From an uncultured Mesonia sp. (GTDB lineage: Bacteria > Bacteroidota > Bacteroidia > Flavobacteriales > Flavobacteriaceae), in NCBI GenBank assembly GCA_958296185.1, contig CATQIB010000019.1:88777-152776 (forward strand): a stretch of 64,000 bases of DNA. The letters are read 5' to 3'. The translations under genes were made by a program, and so were the position numbers. The notes under the pieces are model-generated. The model worked only from the letters and a program-made list of their open reading frames with translations. It was not told where the DNA came from and searched no databases. Below, piece by piece: positions 1 through 9,577 of this stretch. Position 1 is the first letter of the stretch. Each line of letters begins with the position of its first letter.

Positions 1-98
1 TTATTTGCAAAAGTTATACTGCTATGCTTTTCGGAATTATTTCCTGTATTGCTTCCGCAAATTAAGCTTAATAAATTTTAAGCTATCAAAAAAGAAAT

Positions 99-106
99 TA
101 TCTTTG
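99..106 (+). promoter_or_regulatory. purB -7 promoter box
   Basis: TATCTTTG fits the Bacteroidota -7 consensus TAnnTTTG and lies 33 bases before the purB ATG, giving a short leader of about 25 bases. I see no convincing -33 TTG at the expected distance, so this is a half-supported promoter. Confidence 0.5.
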
Positions 107-138
107 TTTGCTTATTGAAAACAACACAACTATTTTTT

Positions 139-1473
139 ATGAACGCACTACAAGCCATAAGTCCGATTGACGGAAGGTACGCTTCAAAAACGAAAGAATT
201 AATCCCTTTTTTTAGCGAGGAGGCTTTGATTAAGTATCGGGTAAAAATTGAAATTGAATATTTTATCGCTTTATGCGAAATACCTCTACCTCAACTGAGT
301 CATATTGAAGCAGACTTGTTTCCAAAATTACGCACCATTTATGAAAACTTTACCAGTGATGATGCGCAGGCAGTAAAGGATATAGAAAAAGTTACCAATC
401 ACGATGTTAAGGCCGTTGAGTATTTTATAAAAGAAAAATTTGATCAATTAAAACTAAGTGAAGCTAAAGAATTTATTCATTTTGGGCTTACCTCTCAAGA
501 TATTAATAATACGGCAGTACCCTTAAGTTTAAAAGATGCCTTAGATCAAGTCTATATTCCAGAAATAGATGCGGTTATTGAAAAATTAAATCAGTTAGCA
601 CAAGAATGGCAAGCAATTCCGTTGTTGGCTAGAACTCATGGTCAACCTGCTTCTCCTACTCGATTAGGTAAGGAAATCGCCGTATTTGTAGAGCGTCTTG
701 ATCAACAGCGCAAGCTTTTATTAGAGCTACCAACCGCAGCAAAATTTGGAGGGGCTACCGGAAATTTTAATGCACATCACGTTGCTTACCCTAATGTAGA
801 TTGGAAAACTTTTGCAGGCAATTTTGTTGAAGGCTTAGGGATGAAACATTCTTTTCCTACCACCCAAATTGAGCATTACGATTATCTAGCCGCGTGTTTT
901 GACGCTCTTAAGCGAATCAATACAATTTTAATTGATTTAGATAGAGATATATGGACCTACGTTTCTATGGAGTATTTTAAACAAAAAATAAAAAAAGGAG
1001 AAGTTGGATCATCGGCAATGCCACATAAAGTAAACCCTATTGACTTTGAAAATAGTGAAGGTAATTTGGGGATTGCAAATGCTTTGTATGAGCACTTGGC
1101 GGCAAAACTACCCATAAGCAGATTGCAACGTGACCTCACCGACAGTACTGTACTGCGTGCAATTGGTATGCCTTTGGGGCATAGTTTAATCGCATTTAAA
1201 GCTACCTTAAAAGGATTAAACAAGTTACTTTTAAATGAAGAAAAACTTCAAGCAGATTTAGAGAGCAATTGGGCCGTCGTTGCGGAAGCAATTCAAACCA
1301 TATTAAGAAGAGAAGCTTATCCTTCTCCTTATGAGGCATTAAAAGGTCTTACAAGAACCAATGAAAAAATTAATGCAGAGAGTATTGCTGCTTTTATAGA
1401 GACCTTAGAAGTGACAGATGAGGTTAAAAATGAACTCAAACAAATAACACCACAAAATTACACGGGCATTTAA
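139..1473 (+). CDS. purB: Adenylosuccinate lyase
   Basis: Cleaves SAICAR to AICAR plus fumarate and adenylosuccinate to AMP plus fumarate, two steps of cytosolic purine synthesis. The 444-residue protein has the fumarate-lyase signature GSSAMPHKVNP near residue 290, which carries the flexible catalytic loop, and a THGQPASPT motif with His167. Length is normal for the family. A reading frame open from a TTG at 115 exists, but the ATG at 139 gives the usual MNALQAIS start and sits right after a TAnnTTTG promoter box. The next gene is an unrelated lipoprotein, so purB is probably transcribed alone. Confidence 0.97.
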   Translation: MNALQAISPIDGRYASKTKELIPFFSEEALIKYRVKIEIEYFIALCEIPLPQLSHIEADLFPKLRTIYENFTSDDAQAVKDIEKVTNHDVKAVEYFIKEKFDQLKLSEAKEFIHFGLTSQDINNTAVPLSLKDALDQVYIPEIDAVIEKLNQLAQEWQAIPLLARTHGQPASPTRLGKEIAVFVERLDQQRKLLLELPTAAKFGGATGNFNAHHVAYPNVDWKTFAGNFVEGLGMKHSFPTTQIEHYDYLAACFDALKRINTILIDLDRDIWTYVSMEYFKQKIKKGEVGSSAMPHKVNPIDFENSEGNLGIANALYEHLAAKLPISRLQRDLTDSTVLRAIGMPLGHSLIAFKATLKGLNKLLLNEEKLQADLESNWAVVAEAIQTILRREAYPSPYEALKGLTRTNEKINAESIAAFIETLEVTDEVKNELKQITPQNYTGI

Positions 1474-1560
1474 GGAGTCAAACACCTACTTCGTTTTACT
1501 TTTACAACCCAGTTTCAAAGCTAATAAAAAGGCTTTGAAATGTTTAACAATCCATTTACC

Positions 1561-2091
1561 ATGAGAAGAATCTATATTTTACTTAATCTAGTTTGCATAT
1601 TGAGCTTAATAGCTTGCCAAGAAAATGCAAAAAAGACAGGAACAAGTTCAGAAAAAACTGAAGTAAACACTAAGAATAAGGAGACCAATATAGTTGATTT
1701 TGAAAACAATCAAACCCAAACAGACTTTAAGTACTATTTGGCCCTGCAAGAACAATTGGTGGCTAGCCACACAGAAAAATCTAATGCGATAGCCGAAGAG
1801 TATATCCAAAATGCCATCAATAAAGACACTGAGGTTTTTGAAATATACCAAGCTATAAGTAATACCAGCGATATAGAGTCTATGCGTGAGCATTTTTTTA
1901 AATTATCTATTGTTTTAGAACAAGAAATCGATAAACAACTAAATTCTGGTACTATTTATAAAATCAACTGCCCTATGGCATTTAATAATGGAGGTGGCTT
2001 TTGGTTTTCTAAATCTGAAGAAGTGCTTAATCCATATTTTGGCGATAAGATGCTTCGTTGTGGAAGCGTCATGGCTACTCTCAAAAAATAA
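1561..2091 (+). CDS. Hypothetical lipoprotein
   Basis: Predicted 176-residue lipoprotein. It begins MRRIYILLNLVCILSLIAC, a charged n-region, hydrophobic core and an LIAC lipobox, so signal peptidase II cleavage before the Cys and membrane anchoring are expected. The start is placed at 1561 because the in-frame upstream ATG (1540) would put MFNNPFT before the signal. The Lys/Glu/Thr-rich linker after the Cys and the mostly helical body show no family I recognise. It has its own terminator downstream, so it appears monocistronic. Function unknown. Confidence 0.8.
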   Translation: MRRIYILLNLVCILSLIACQENAKKTGTSSEKTEVNTKNKETNIVDFENNQTQTDFKYYLALQEQLVASHTEKSNAIAEEYIQNAINKDTEVFEIYQAISNTSDIESMREHFFKLSIVLEQEIDKQLNSGTIYKINCPMAFNNGGGFWFSKSEEVLNPYFGDKMLRCGSVMATLKK

Positions 2092-2130
2092 GACAAAATA
2101 AATCGAGTTTAGCCCTAGTTGCACTTATAG

Positions 2131-2177
2131 AAAAATATGGTTTACCTTGTTGTTATAATTAGGTAAACCATATTTTT
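2131..2177. terminator. Strong bidirectional hairpin terminator
   Basis: A perfect 17-bp stem (2131-2147 with 2161-2177) around a 13-base loop. The stem carries A5 on one side and T5 on the other, so it can end transcription from either side. It closes the lipoprotein transcript. Confidence 0.85.
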
Positions 2178-2888
2178 GATTTAAATCCAACGTTCTTATT
2201 TTTCTCGCCTATTACCAAAAAATTCACATTTAATGTTAGTATTCTAATGCTGCACCTAATTAAACACCGACTAAAGAGTATTTAATACGCAAGGTGAATT
2301 AGTGGTCTAGAAAGAGCATACCTACAAAATTTTTAATACTCATAAGATTTAAAGGGTCTTAATTACTTAAATCCTAAAAATTAGTGCTTTGTAAATAAAC
2401 CCTACTACCCTATTAATTATTAAATGATGATTAAAATGCACTATCTTAAAAGTAAAAACTGAAGTCAACATTTCGTGTCTCTACTAAAAAACCCTAAGCT
2501 TTAAATTGGTATTTAAATAAATAAATGTACCTTAAGCACAATTTCGCTAATTTGTTATTCTTCAACATTCGAAAAGAAATTGTACTTTTACAAAAGCAAC
2601 TAAACTAAGTTGGCTGAAGATCGTAATTAATAGGTAATATTACAACTATCAGTTCGGAATAAGATTAAACTAGTTAAAATTAAGTAGGCCGTTGGAGATT
2701 GAAAATACGATAGCTCTCAGCAATATTTTGTATAGTATAACCACTAGCTTAGCAACAGTAAATTAATTTTCCAGTTTCAGGAATTAATTAAAATGTATGC
2801 TAGTAATAATAGTGAGAAGTTACAGTACATATACAGAAAATAGCAAAGGAGTACTCGTGTGCCCTTTGAACTATCGAAATATTCTTTT
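2178..2888. other. Gene-free AT-rich spacer
   Basis: About 700 bases without a credible open reading frame. I see no tRNA, repeat or recognisable gene remnant; the right end must contain the promoter of the efflux adaptor gene that starts at 2889, but no clear TAnnTTTG box stands out. Confidence 0.5.
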
Positions 2889-4094
2889 ATGAAAAACACC
2901 ATATTATTTGTTATTTTATTGGTAGCAGGAGGTTATTTAGCCTACATCGTTTTCAACAAAGAAATGCCTAAACCCAGAAGTTATTATACTGGAAACACAA
3001 CACAAATTTCTCAAGATAAGAAAATTATCAATCATAGTCATGTAAACTTAAGAAATCAAAATAAATGCTTGGTTTGCAAACAAGATATAAAAAAAGACCA
3101 AGAGAATTCAATTCAAATAAAACCGGAACAATTCCTTGTTTCTACTAGTTTATTTTCTAGTGCAGAGATAAAAATAAGAAGCATTCAACCTGATTTATCT
3201 AATCATTATCAGCTTAAGATAAAACCCCAATCGTTTAAACCTACTTATTATCGTCAAGCTAGACCTTCTGCAGGTTTTTTTAAATTGAGCCCAGCACTAG
3301 ATACCTCAACATTTATACAACCGGGAGAGGTAATTGGAAAATTTTATCCTGAAAACTTTGTTGGCTACCAACTGGCTTATTTAAAAGCCTTAAAATCTCC
3401 AAGTGAGATAAATAATCTCATCTCTTTAAAAAATAATTTATACCGTGTAGGATTAAAAACAGAAGATCTTAAAAAAATTGAAGAAACGGGTAAACTCTTA
3501 CCGCATATTGAATTTAAAGCGCCAGATTACGGTAAAATAAACTTAGTTGACTCTAGTATTAGGAGAGAATCGAAATTGGATTTACCACTATTTGAATTTA
3601 GTAATAAAAAGCTGAAAGAAATAACGTTTAAGTTGCCAGCTAATTGGGAATTAGCAAAAAACTTCACCAACAATATTTACGTTTCCATAACTAATGATAA
3701 TATTCCTCTAACCTACCTTGAGTATCATGCTTCAATCGTAAAGAAACAAAAAGGAATATTTATTAAAATACTGGTTGATTTTAAGAATATTCCTGTTGAA
3801 GACGATTTATTACTCAGCGTTTTTCTACCAAAGCAAGAATTCGAAAAGCAAAAAAATAAAATTTTAATTCCTCAAGAAGCTTTAACAACAAATACAAAAG
3901 GAGAACAAATTCTTTATGTGAAAACCTACCCCAAACAACTTATTTTTGAATTGCGTAAAGTGAAGGTAAAAAAACACTCTGAACTTTATTATGAAGTTTT
4001 ACAAGGTCTTAAACCAGGTGAGTATATTGTAACTCAAAACGTAGAAACCTTAAGTGCATTGGAAAGTATCTACCAATCAAATTACCAACCTTAA
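2889..4094 (+). CDS. Divergent RND efflux periplasmic adaptor-like protein
   Basis: A 401-residue envelope protein with one N-terminal membrane segment (MKNTILFVILLVAGGYLAYIVF) followed by a CLVCKQDI motif around residues 60-70, resembling the short Cys/His heavy-metal-binding segment found in front of CusB-type adaptors. The C-terminal part (ILIPQEAL ... GEQILYVKTYP ... VLQGLKPGEYIVTQ) matches the membrane-proximal domain of membrane fusion proteins. The middle lacks a clear paired lipoyl half-motif, so it is a divergent member. It stands ahead of the metal pump genes at 5-11 kb, which already have a standard CusB. The start at 2889 is preferred over a GTG at 2859 because it begins the signal anchor directly. 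Confidence 0.6.
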   Translation: MKNTILFVILLVAGGYLAYIVFNKEMPKPRSYYTGNTTQISQDKKIINHSHVNLRNQNKCLVCKQDIKKDQENSIQIKPEQFLVSTSLFSSAEIKIRSIQPDLSNHYQLKIKPQSFKPTYYRQARPSAGFFKLSPALDTSTFIQPGEVIGKFYPENFVGYQLAYLKALKSPSEINNLISLKNNLYRVGLKTEDLKKIEETGKLLPHIEFKAPDYGKINLVDSSIRRESKLDLPLFEFSNKKLKEITFKLPANWELAKNFTNNIYVSITNDNIPLTYLEYHASIVKKQKGIFIKILVDFKNIPVEDDLLLSVFLPKQEFEKQKNKILIPQEALTTNTKGEQILYVKTYPKQLIFELRKVKVKKHSELYYEVLQGLKPGEYIVTQNVETLSALESIYQSNYQP

Positions 4095-4168
4095 AATTAT
4101 ACCTAGTTTTAAAATACAATAAATAAGCTTTATACTAGTTCTAAATATAGCATAGTAAAATTAAATTT

Positions 4169-4780
4169 ATGTCGGCTATTATACAAAAAGCTTTAAATCA
4201 TTGTTTACGTATCTTAAGGGAAAGTAGATGTAATTTCCTAGCATTTCATAATTGCCAACACACGCAAGATGTTTACAACAATGTAAAAGCAATTGGAAGC
4301 TATGAAAAACTTAATCAAGATGATTTGGAGATCGTCTTACTGGCGGCGCTTTTTCATGATACAGGAAACACCCAAGTTTTCCAAGGCCACGAGTTGCTTA
4401 GCGCCCATACAGCTCGCTGTTTTTTGAATCGGAATAATTATCCTAAAGATAGAATTGAAAAAGTAACCAATTGCATCTTAGCAACCAAAATGCCGCAACT
4501 ACCAAAAACCCAATTAGAAAAAGTGCTTTGCGATGCAGATTTAGCACATTTAGGATCAACGGCTTTCCAAGAAAAGAATAAATGCTTGCGTTTAGAGTGG
4601 CACAACCAGCTCAATTTATCTTTCACAACCAAAGAATGGCTAGAGCTAAATTGCTCTTTTCTAGAAAATCATACTTATTTTACAAGTTTCGGAAAAAAGT
4701 TTTTAGAACCTCAGAAACAAAAAAATATGATACAAATTAAAAAATTATTAGACCAAAACAACAATCAGAAAATTGCTTAA
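4169..4780 (+). CDS. HD-domain metal-dependent phosphohydrolase
   Basis: A 203-residue soluble protein with the HD superfamily residue set: an early His in CQHTQDV (His31), the HD doublet in LFHDTGNT (63-64), a further His in GHELLSAH, and Asp in CDADLAHLG (122-124). HD proteins of this size hydrolyse nucleotides or other phosphate esters using divalent metal; the substrate cannot be read from the sequence. It lies between the divergent efflux adaptor and the metal-resistance genes but has its own spacing, so a shared role is only a guess. Confidence 0.75.
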   Translation: MSAIIQKALNHCLRILRESRCNFLAFHNCQHTQDVYNNVKAIGSYEKLNQDDLEIVLLAALFHDTGNTQVFQGHELLSAHTARCFLNRNNYPKDRIEKVTNCILATKMPQLPKTQLEKVLCDADLAHLGSTAFQEKNKCLRLEWHNQLNLSFTTKEWLELNCSFLENHTYFTSFGKKFLEPQKQKNMIQIKKLLDQNNNQKIA

Positions 4781-4807
4781 GTAATATAGATTCCCATAAA
4801 ATTTAAG

Positions 4808-4815
4808 TAATTTTG
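4808..4815 (+). promoter_or_regulatory. -7 box of the metal-efflux operon
   Basis: TAATTTTG, a match to TAnnTTTG, ends only 4 bases before the ATG at 4820. Transcription would start at or within a base or two of the start codon, implying a leaderless or nearly leaderless message. Confidence 0.5.
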
Positions 4816-4819
4816 TTTT

Positions 4820-5173
4820 ATGAGGTTAGTCGTTTTCATCTATTCTTTATACCTACTGGGGCTCAATTTTGTCCCATGTGGTGACAATCTACAAAGCAAA
4901 GATAACTTTAGTAATTCAAATTTAATAGAACAAACGGCTACTGAGTTTTTATCTCATAAAGAAAGTCAAGAGCATAATGAGTCAGAGCATCACCACGAGC
5001 TTGATCTTTGCTCTCCTTTTTGTCAATGTCATTGTTGTCATATTCACATCATTCAATCGCAAAATTTTAATTATGAGTTAAGTGTGAGGCAAAATAAACA
5101 GCAAAAGCATAGACTCACCCAACAATTCCTAGAAAACTATCAATTAAACCTATTACAACCTCCGCAGGTCTAA
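4820..5173 (+). CDS. His/Cys-rich exported protein, DUF6660-like
   Basis: A 117-residue protein with an N-terminal hydrophobic segment (MRLVVFIYSLYLLGLNFVPC) and a central cluster HNESEHHHELDLCSPFCQC followed by HCCHIHII. That density of His and Cys is typical of small periplasmic metal-binding proteins, and the arrangement matches the DUF6660 proteins that commonly precede CusA-type pumps in Bacteroidota. It is followed after 73 bases by the CusA-TolC gene and most likely delivers or senses Cu, Ag, Zn or a similar ion. The metal cannot be decided from sequence. The C-terminal 40 residues are Gln-rich and unremarkable. Confidence 0.7.
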   Translation: MRLVVFIYSLYLLGLNFVPCGDNLQSKDNFSNSNLIEQTATEFLSHKESQEHNESEHHHELDLCSPFCQCHCCHIHIIQSQNFNYELSVRQNKQQKHRLTQQFLENYQLNLLQPPQV

Positions 5174-5246
5174 AAATTAATCCGTAAAGAAAAGTTTAGC
5201 TACTTTTTGACTAAGCCTTAAAGTTTAATTTTTTATACCTAATTAT

Positions 5247-8200
5247 ATGATTAACCGCATTATTGATTTTTCAATCAAGCATAAAATGCTTATTGGAATA
5301 TTCATACTAATTTGGATAATATTAGGATTTTATAGTGTTAACCAAGTCCCAATAGACGCCACTCCAGATATAACCAATAACCAAGTTCAAGTAATTACCG
5401 AATCGCCAAATCTAAGCACTGAAGACGTTGAGCAATTTGTCACCTACCCTATAGAATTGGCCATGAGTAACCTCCCAGATGTCGAGGAAGTACGCTCTAT
5501 TTCTCGTTTCGGCTTATCGGTAGTAACCATTGTTTTTAAAGATGAATTGGGAACCTATCTCCCCAGACAGTTGGTAAGTGAAAAACTAGAATTGGTACGA
5601 GAAGAAATACCAGAAGGCTTTGGCAACCCTAATTTAAGTCCAATTTCCACAGGTTTAGGAGAAATTTATCAATACACCTTAGCCGTAGACGAAAGCTTTA
5701 AAAATGAATACACCCTTACCGATTTAAGAGTTGCTCAGGATTGGATTATAAGCAGGCAATTGGCTTTGGTCCCCGGGGTTGTTGAGGTAAATGCATTTGG
5801 TGGCAAAGAAAAGCAATTTGAAGTAGCCGTTGATCCGCGCCGATTAAAAGCTCTTGATTTAACCATCGCTGATGTTTTTCGCAGTTTAAAATCAAACAAT
5901 CAAAATGCAGGAGGTGCTTATATCGAAAAAAATCATCAAGCTAATTTTATTAGAGCCAAAGGCTTAGCTAAAAATGTCAAAGATATAGAACAAATACTCA
6001 TTACCACCAAATCAGGTGTACCGGTGCGCGTTAAAGATGTAGCTAAAGTAAAAATAGGACACAATTTACGTTATGGAGCACTTACAAAAAATGGTAAAGG
6101 CGAAACGGTTGGCGGTATGATCTTGATGCTAAAAGGAGCTAACTCTAATGAAGTCATTCAAAACGTAAAAGAAAGAATGGTACAAATAGAGAAAAGCTTA
6201 CCAGAAGGCATTAAAATTGAGCCTTATTTAGATAGAAGCAATTTAATTGAACGCACTACCAGTACCGTAAAAAATAATTTATTAGAAGGAGGCTTAATCG
6301 TTATTTTTGTCTTAGTCTTGGTTTTAGGAAACTGGCGAGGAGGACTCATTGTTGCCTCTACTATTCCATTATCTTTACTTTTTGCATTTATTTTAATGCA
6401 TTACTTTGGAGTTTGGGCCAATCTAATGAGCCTAGGAGCAATTGACTTTGGTATCATTGTAGATGGCGCTGTAATAATTGTAGAAAGTAGTGTTTTTTAC
6501 CTGAGCGCCTACTTATTAAAGCATAAAAAAATAACGCCATCTAATAAAGAGAAGCTGGTATCAAACTCCTCAAAGAAAATGATGAATGCCGCTTTTTTTG
6601 GTCAGCTCATTATTATCATTGTATTTATCCCTATTTTAAGCTTAGAGGGGGTTGAGGGTAAGATGTTCAAACCCATGGCTTTAACATTTATCTTTGCCAT
6701 GCTCGGCGCTATGATTCTTTGCCTCACTTACGTACCTATGATGACGGCCTTGTTTCTTAAAGCAAAGCCGGCAAAAGAAAAACGATTTAAAAAAATAAAT
6801 CACGGCATTAAAAAGTTAGAATCGGCTTACACTAAAGCCCTTAGTAAAAGTTTAAACTGGGGGCGCTGGTTTGTGGGTAGTTCCATAATTTTGTTAGTGC
6901 TTGCCACCTATACTTTTATGCAGATTGGTGCAGAATTTATTCCGCAACTCGATGAAGGTGATATTGCTTTTCACACCATACTTAAACCTGGAAGTTCGCT
7001 TAGCGAAACAGTTGCCACTACCACACAGGTAGAGAAAATAATCTTAGATAAATATCCAGAAGTCAAATCTGTAATTAGTCGTATTGGTGTAGCCGAGGTA
7101 GCTACAGATCCTATGCCTATGGATATCGCCGATACTTTTATCATTTTTCATAATGATCTTGATTGGACAACTGTGCCCAATAAAAAGGCTTTTATAGCCG
7201 CTGTAAAAGATGATCTTAATCAACTACCCGGTATTTCCTACGAGTTTACACAGCCTATAGAAATGAGGTTCAATGAGTTGCTTACAGGAGTCCGAGAAGA
7301 TGTAGCCATTAAAATTTTTGGTGAAGATTTAGATATTTTGGCGCTTAAAGCGGATGAAATAAATGAACTCATAAAAAACGTGCCGGGAATAGCTGAAGCT
7401 AAGGTTGAAGCTACCACTGGATTACCTCAAATAACTATCGATTACAAGCGGAATAAACTGGCACAATACGGCTTGAGTATTGAACAAGTAAATGACCTCA
7501 TTACTACCAGTTTCTCAGGAAAAAAAGCCGGGGTAATTTTTGAAGGCATTAAAAAATTTGATTTAGTAGTGCGGCTTCCTGAAAATCAACGCGCTAATGC
7601 CGAAAGTCTTGAGAATTTATTTATAAAACTACCTACAGGTAATCAAATACCCTTACGAGAAGTTGCAGCGGTTAAGTTTGAAACTGGCCCTATGCAAATA
7701 AGTAGAGACAATACCAACCGGCGCACCTATGTGGGTATAAATATAAGAGATCGAGATGTGGCTTCGGTAGTACAAGACATACAACAAATTTTAGACAAAA
7801 ACCTAGTACTCCCACCTGGGTATTATTTAGAATATGGAGGAGCTTTTGAAAACTTAGAACGAGCAACAAAGAAACTTAAAACCCTAGTACCACTCGCTTT
7901 GTTACTTATTTTTATACTCATTTACTTTGCCCTAAAATCCGTAAAGCAAACCTTGATAATTTATATGGCTATTCCTTTGGCAGCCATCGGTGGTGTGTTT
8001 GCTCTAGTTCTTCGTGGGATGCCCTTTAGTATATCGGCGGGAATTGGTTTTATTGTACTTTTTGGGGTGGCCGTTTTAAACGGACTTGTTTTAATTAGTA
8101 GTTTTAACGCGCTCAAGCAAAATAAAGAGTTACCCTTACGTGAGCGCATACTAACCGGAACCAAGCAGCGTTTGCGTCCTATTATGCTTACCGCGTTAAC

Positions 8201-9575
8201 CGATATTCTTGGTTTTTTACCTATGGCACTATCTACATCGGCAGGTGCCGAAGTGCAGCAACCACTAGCCACGGTGGTCATAGGTGGACTTATAACAGCA
8301 ACTTTACTAACCTTATTTATTTTACCTATTTTGTATCAATGGATTGAAACAAGAAAACATAAGAATACTAGTAAAAAATGGGCTTTAGCTACAATAACAT
8401 TGCTATTAGTAAGCTTACCAACACAAGCACAAAGCATTGATAATCTACCGACGTTAAGCCTAAAAGCCGCAATTGATACAGCAGTAACGAATTTCCCACA
8501 AATAAAAAATGATTTGCTTACTGTAGAACAGAGTTTGCAAGCAAAAACAGAAGCTTATAACTGGGGAAATACACAAATATTCACGGGAGCCGAAGAACTT
8601 AAAGATGGTCGCGGAGTGTATAATCTTATTGGTATTAGTCAAAACAACATTGAACTTTTAGGTATAGGCCGAAAAACAGCTTGGGCCAAGGCAAAACTAG
8701 AACAGGCACAAGGTTTAAAAAAGCTTTCTTTTGAAAATTTAAAAAAGACTGTAAGCGAAAAATGGACAGAAGCACTAATTGCCAAAAAAACGCTTGAAGT
8801 ATATTTAGCTCTTGACAGTATCTACCAAGAATTTGAACGTGCTATAAATATGCAATATGAAGTTGAAGCAATATCCACCATGCAAAGGGATGCTGCAAGA
8901 AACCTAATCCTACAAAAAAATATAGCCTTACGCCAAGCGAAAAGTAATGCAGAGACCAAGCTTTTAGGCTTAAATCTATTTTTATTTACCGATACAATTT
9001 ATGATGTAGCCGATCAACTAAACACAATAGATAACTGGTCAACAAAAAACTTCGAGGAAAAAGAACATCCAGAATTTATTCTCAGTCAAAAAAACGAAGC
9101 CTTGGCCCAAGCAGTGTGGCAAAAAGAAAAAAGTAAGCGCCTGCCTAGCTTTAACTTAGAATATGTTTTTCAAGAAGTAAATAATCAGAAAGGTTTTGCC
9201 GCCTATCAAATTGGTTTAAATATTCCTATTTTAGATGGCACCTTAAAAAGCCGCATAAATCAAGCTAAACTTGCATATCAAAAACAAAAAAACAATCTCG
9301 ATTTTAAAAAACGAGAACTAGATCTTAAGTTTAAAATGGCTTATAATAACTATTTACAAGCAAAAAGCAACTGGGAAAGTTATCAAAAAACAGGTTTAAA
9401 CTTGATTAAAAAACAGAAAGAAGGGGCGCTTTTTGCTTTCAAAGAAGGAGCCATTAACTATATTGAATTCACACAATTGGTTAACCAGGCAATCGAAACC
9501 GAACTAGATGCATTACAAAGCTTACAAGCTTATTTAATGGCAGTTCACAATCTTAATTATTACAATCCTAATTAA
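5247..9575 (+). CDS. cusA: CusA/CzcA-family heavy-metal RND pump fused to a TolC-like outer-membrane domain
   Basis: A 1442-residue protein made of two parts. Residues 1 to about 1040 are a complete heavy-metal RND transporter: N-terminal membrane helix, two periplasmic porter regions and the TM4 motif AIDFGIIVDGAVIIVES with the acidic residues used for proton relay. Residues about 1044-1063 (KKWALATITLLLVSLPTQAQ) look like a signal peptide ending in AQ, and residues 1064-1442 are a TolC-type outer-membrane efflux domain rich in heptad helices. Ordinary CusA is about 1040 residues, so this is pump plus outer-membrane factor in one gene, an arrangement known in Bacteroidota. It is followed after 2 bases by the CusB adaptor, which completes the tripartite system. 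Confidence 0.92.
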   Translation: MINRIIDFSIKHKMLIGIFILIWIILGFYSVNQVPIDATPDITNNQVQVITESPNLSTEDVEQFVTYPIELAMSNLPDVEEVRSISRFGLSVVTIVFKDELGTYLPRQLVSEKLELVREEIPEGFGNPNLSPISTGLGEIYQYTLAVDESFKNEYTLTDLRVAQDWIISRQLALVPGVVEVNAFGGKEKQFEVAVDPRRLKALDLTIADVFRSLKSNNQNAGGAYIEKNHQANFIRAKGLAKNVKDIEQILITTKSGVPVRVKDVAKVKIGHNLRYGALTKNGKGETVGGMILMLKGANSNEVIQNVKERMVQIEKSLPEGIKIEPYLDRSNLIERTTSTVKNNLLEGGLIVIFVLVLVLGNWRGGLIVASTIPLSLLFAFILMHYFGVWANLMSLGAIDFGIIVDGAVIIVESSVFYLSAYLLKHKKITPSNKEKLVSNSSKKMMNAAFFGQLIIIIVFIPILSLEGVEGKMFKPMALTFIFAMLGAMILCLTYVPMMTALFLKAKPAKEKRFKKINHGIKKLESAYTKALSKSLNWGRWFVGSSIILLVLATYTFMQIGAEFIPQLDEGDIAFHTILKPGSSLSETVATTTQVEKIILDKYPEVKSVISRIGVAEVATDPMPMDIADTFIIFHNDLDWTTVPNKKAFIAAVKDDLNQLPGISYEFTQPIEMRFNELLTGVREDVAIKIFGEDLDILALKADEINELIKNVPGIAEAKVEATTGLPQITIDYKRNKLAQYGLSIEQVNDLITTSFSGKKAGVIFEGIKKFDLVVRLPENQRANAESLENLFIKLPTGNQIPLREVAAVKFETGPMQISRDNTNRRTYVGINIRDRDVASVVQDIQQILDKNLVLPPGYYLEYGGAFENLERATKKLKTLVPLALLLIFILIYFALKSVKQTLIIYMAIPLAAIGGVFALVLRGMPFSISAGIGFIVLFGVAVLNGLVLISSFNALKQNKELPLRERILTGTKQRLRPIMLTALTDILGFLPMALSTSAGAEVQQPLATVVIGGLITATLLTLFILPILYQWIETRKHKNTSKKWALATITLLLVSLPTQAQSIDNLPTLSLKAAIDTAVTNFPQIKNDLLTVEQSLQAKTEAYNWGNTQIFTGAEELKDGRGVYNLIGISQNNIELLGIGRKTAWAKAKLEQAQGLKKLSFENLKKTVSEKWTEALIAKKTLEVYLALDSIYQEFERAINMQYEVEAISTMQRDAARNLILQKNIALRQAKSNAETKLLGLNLFLFTDTIYDVADQLNTIDNWSTKNFEEKEHPEFILSQKNEALAQAVWQKEKSKRLPSFNLEYVFQEVNNQKGFAAYQIGLNIPILDGTLKSRINQAKLAYQKQKNNLDFKKRELDLKFKMAYNNYLQAKSNWESYQKTGLNLIKKQKEGALFAFKEGAINYIEFTQLVNQAIETELDALQSLQAYLMAVHNLNYYNPN

Positions 9576-9577
9576 TC

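Noticed and set aside
115..138. TTG start for purB
   Set aside because: The ATG at 139 gives the family-typical N-terminus and fits the promoter spacing better.
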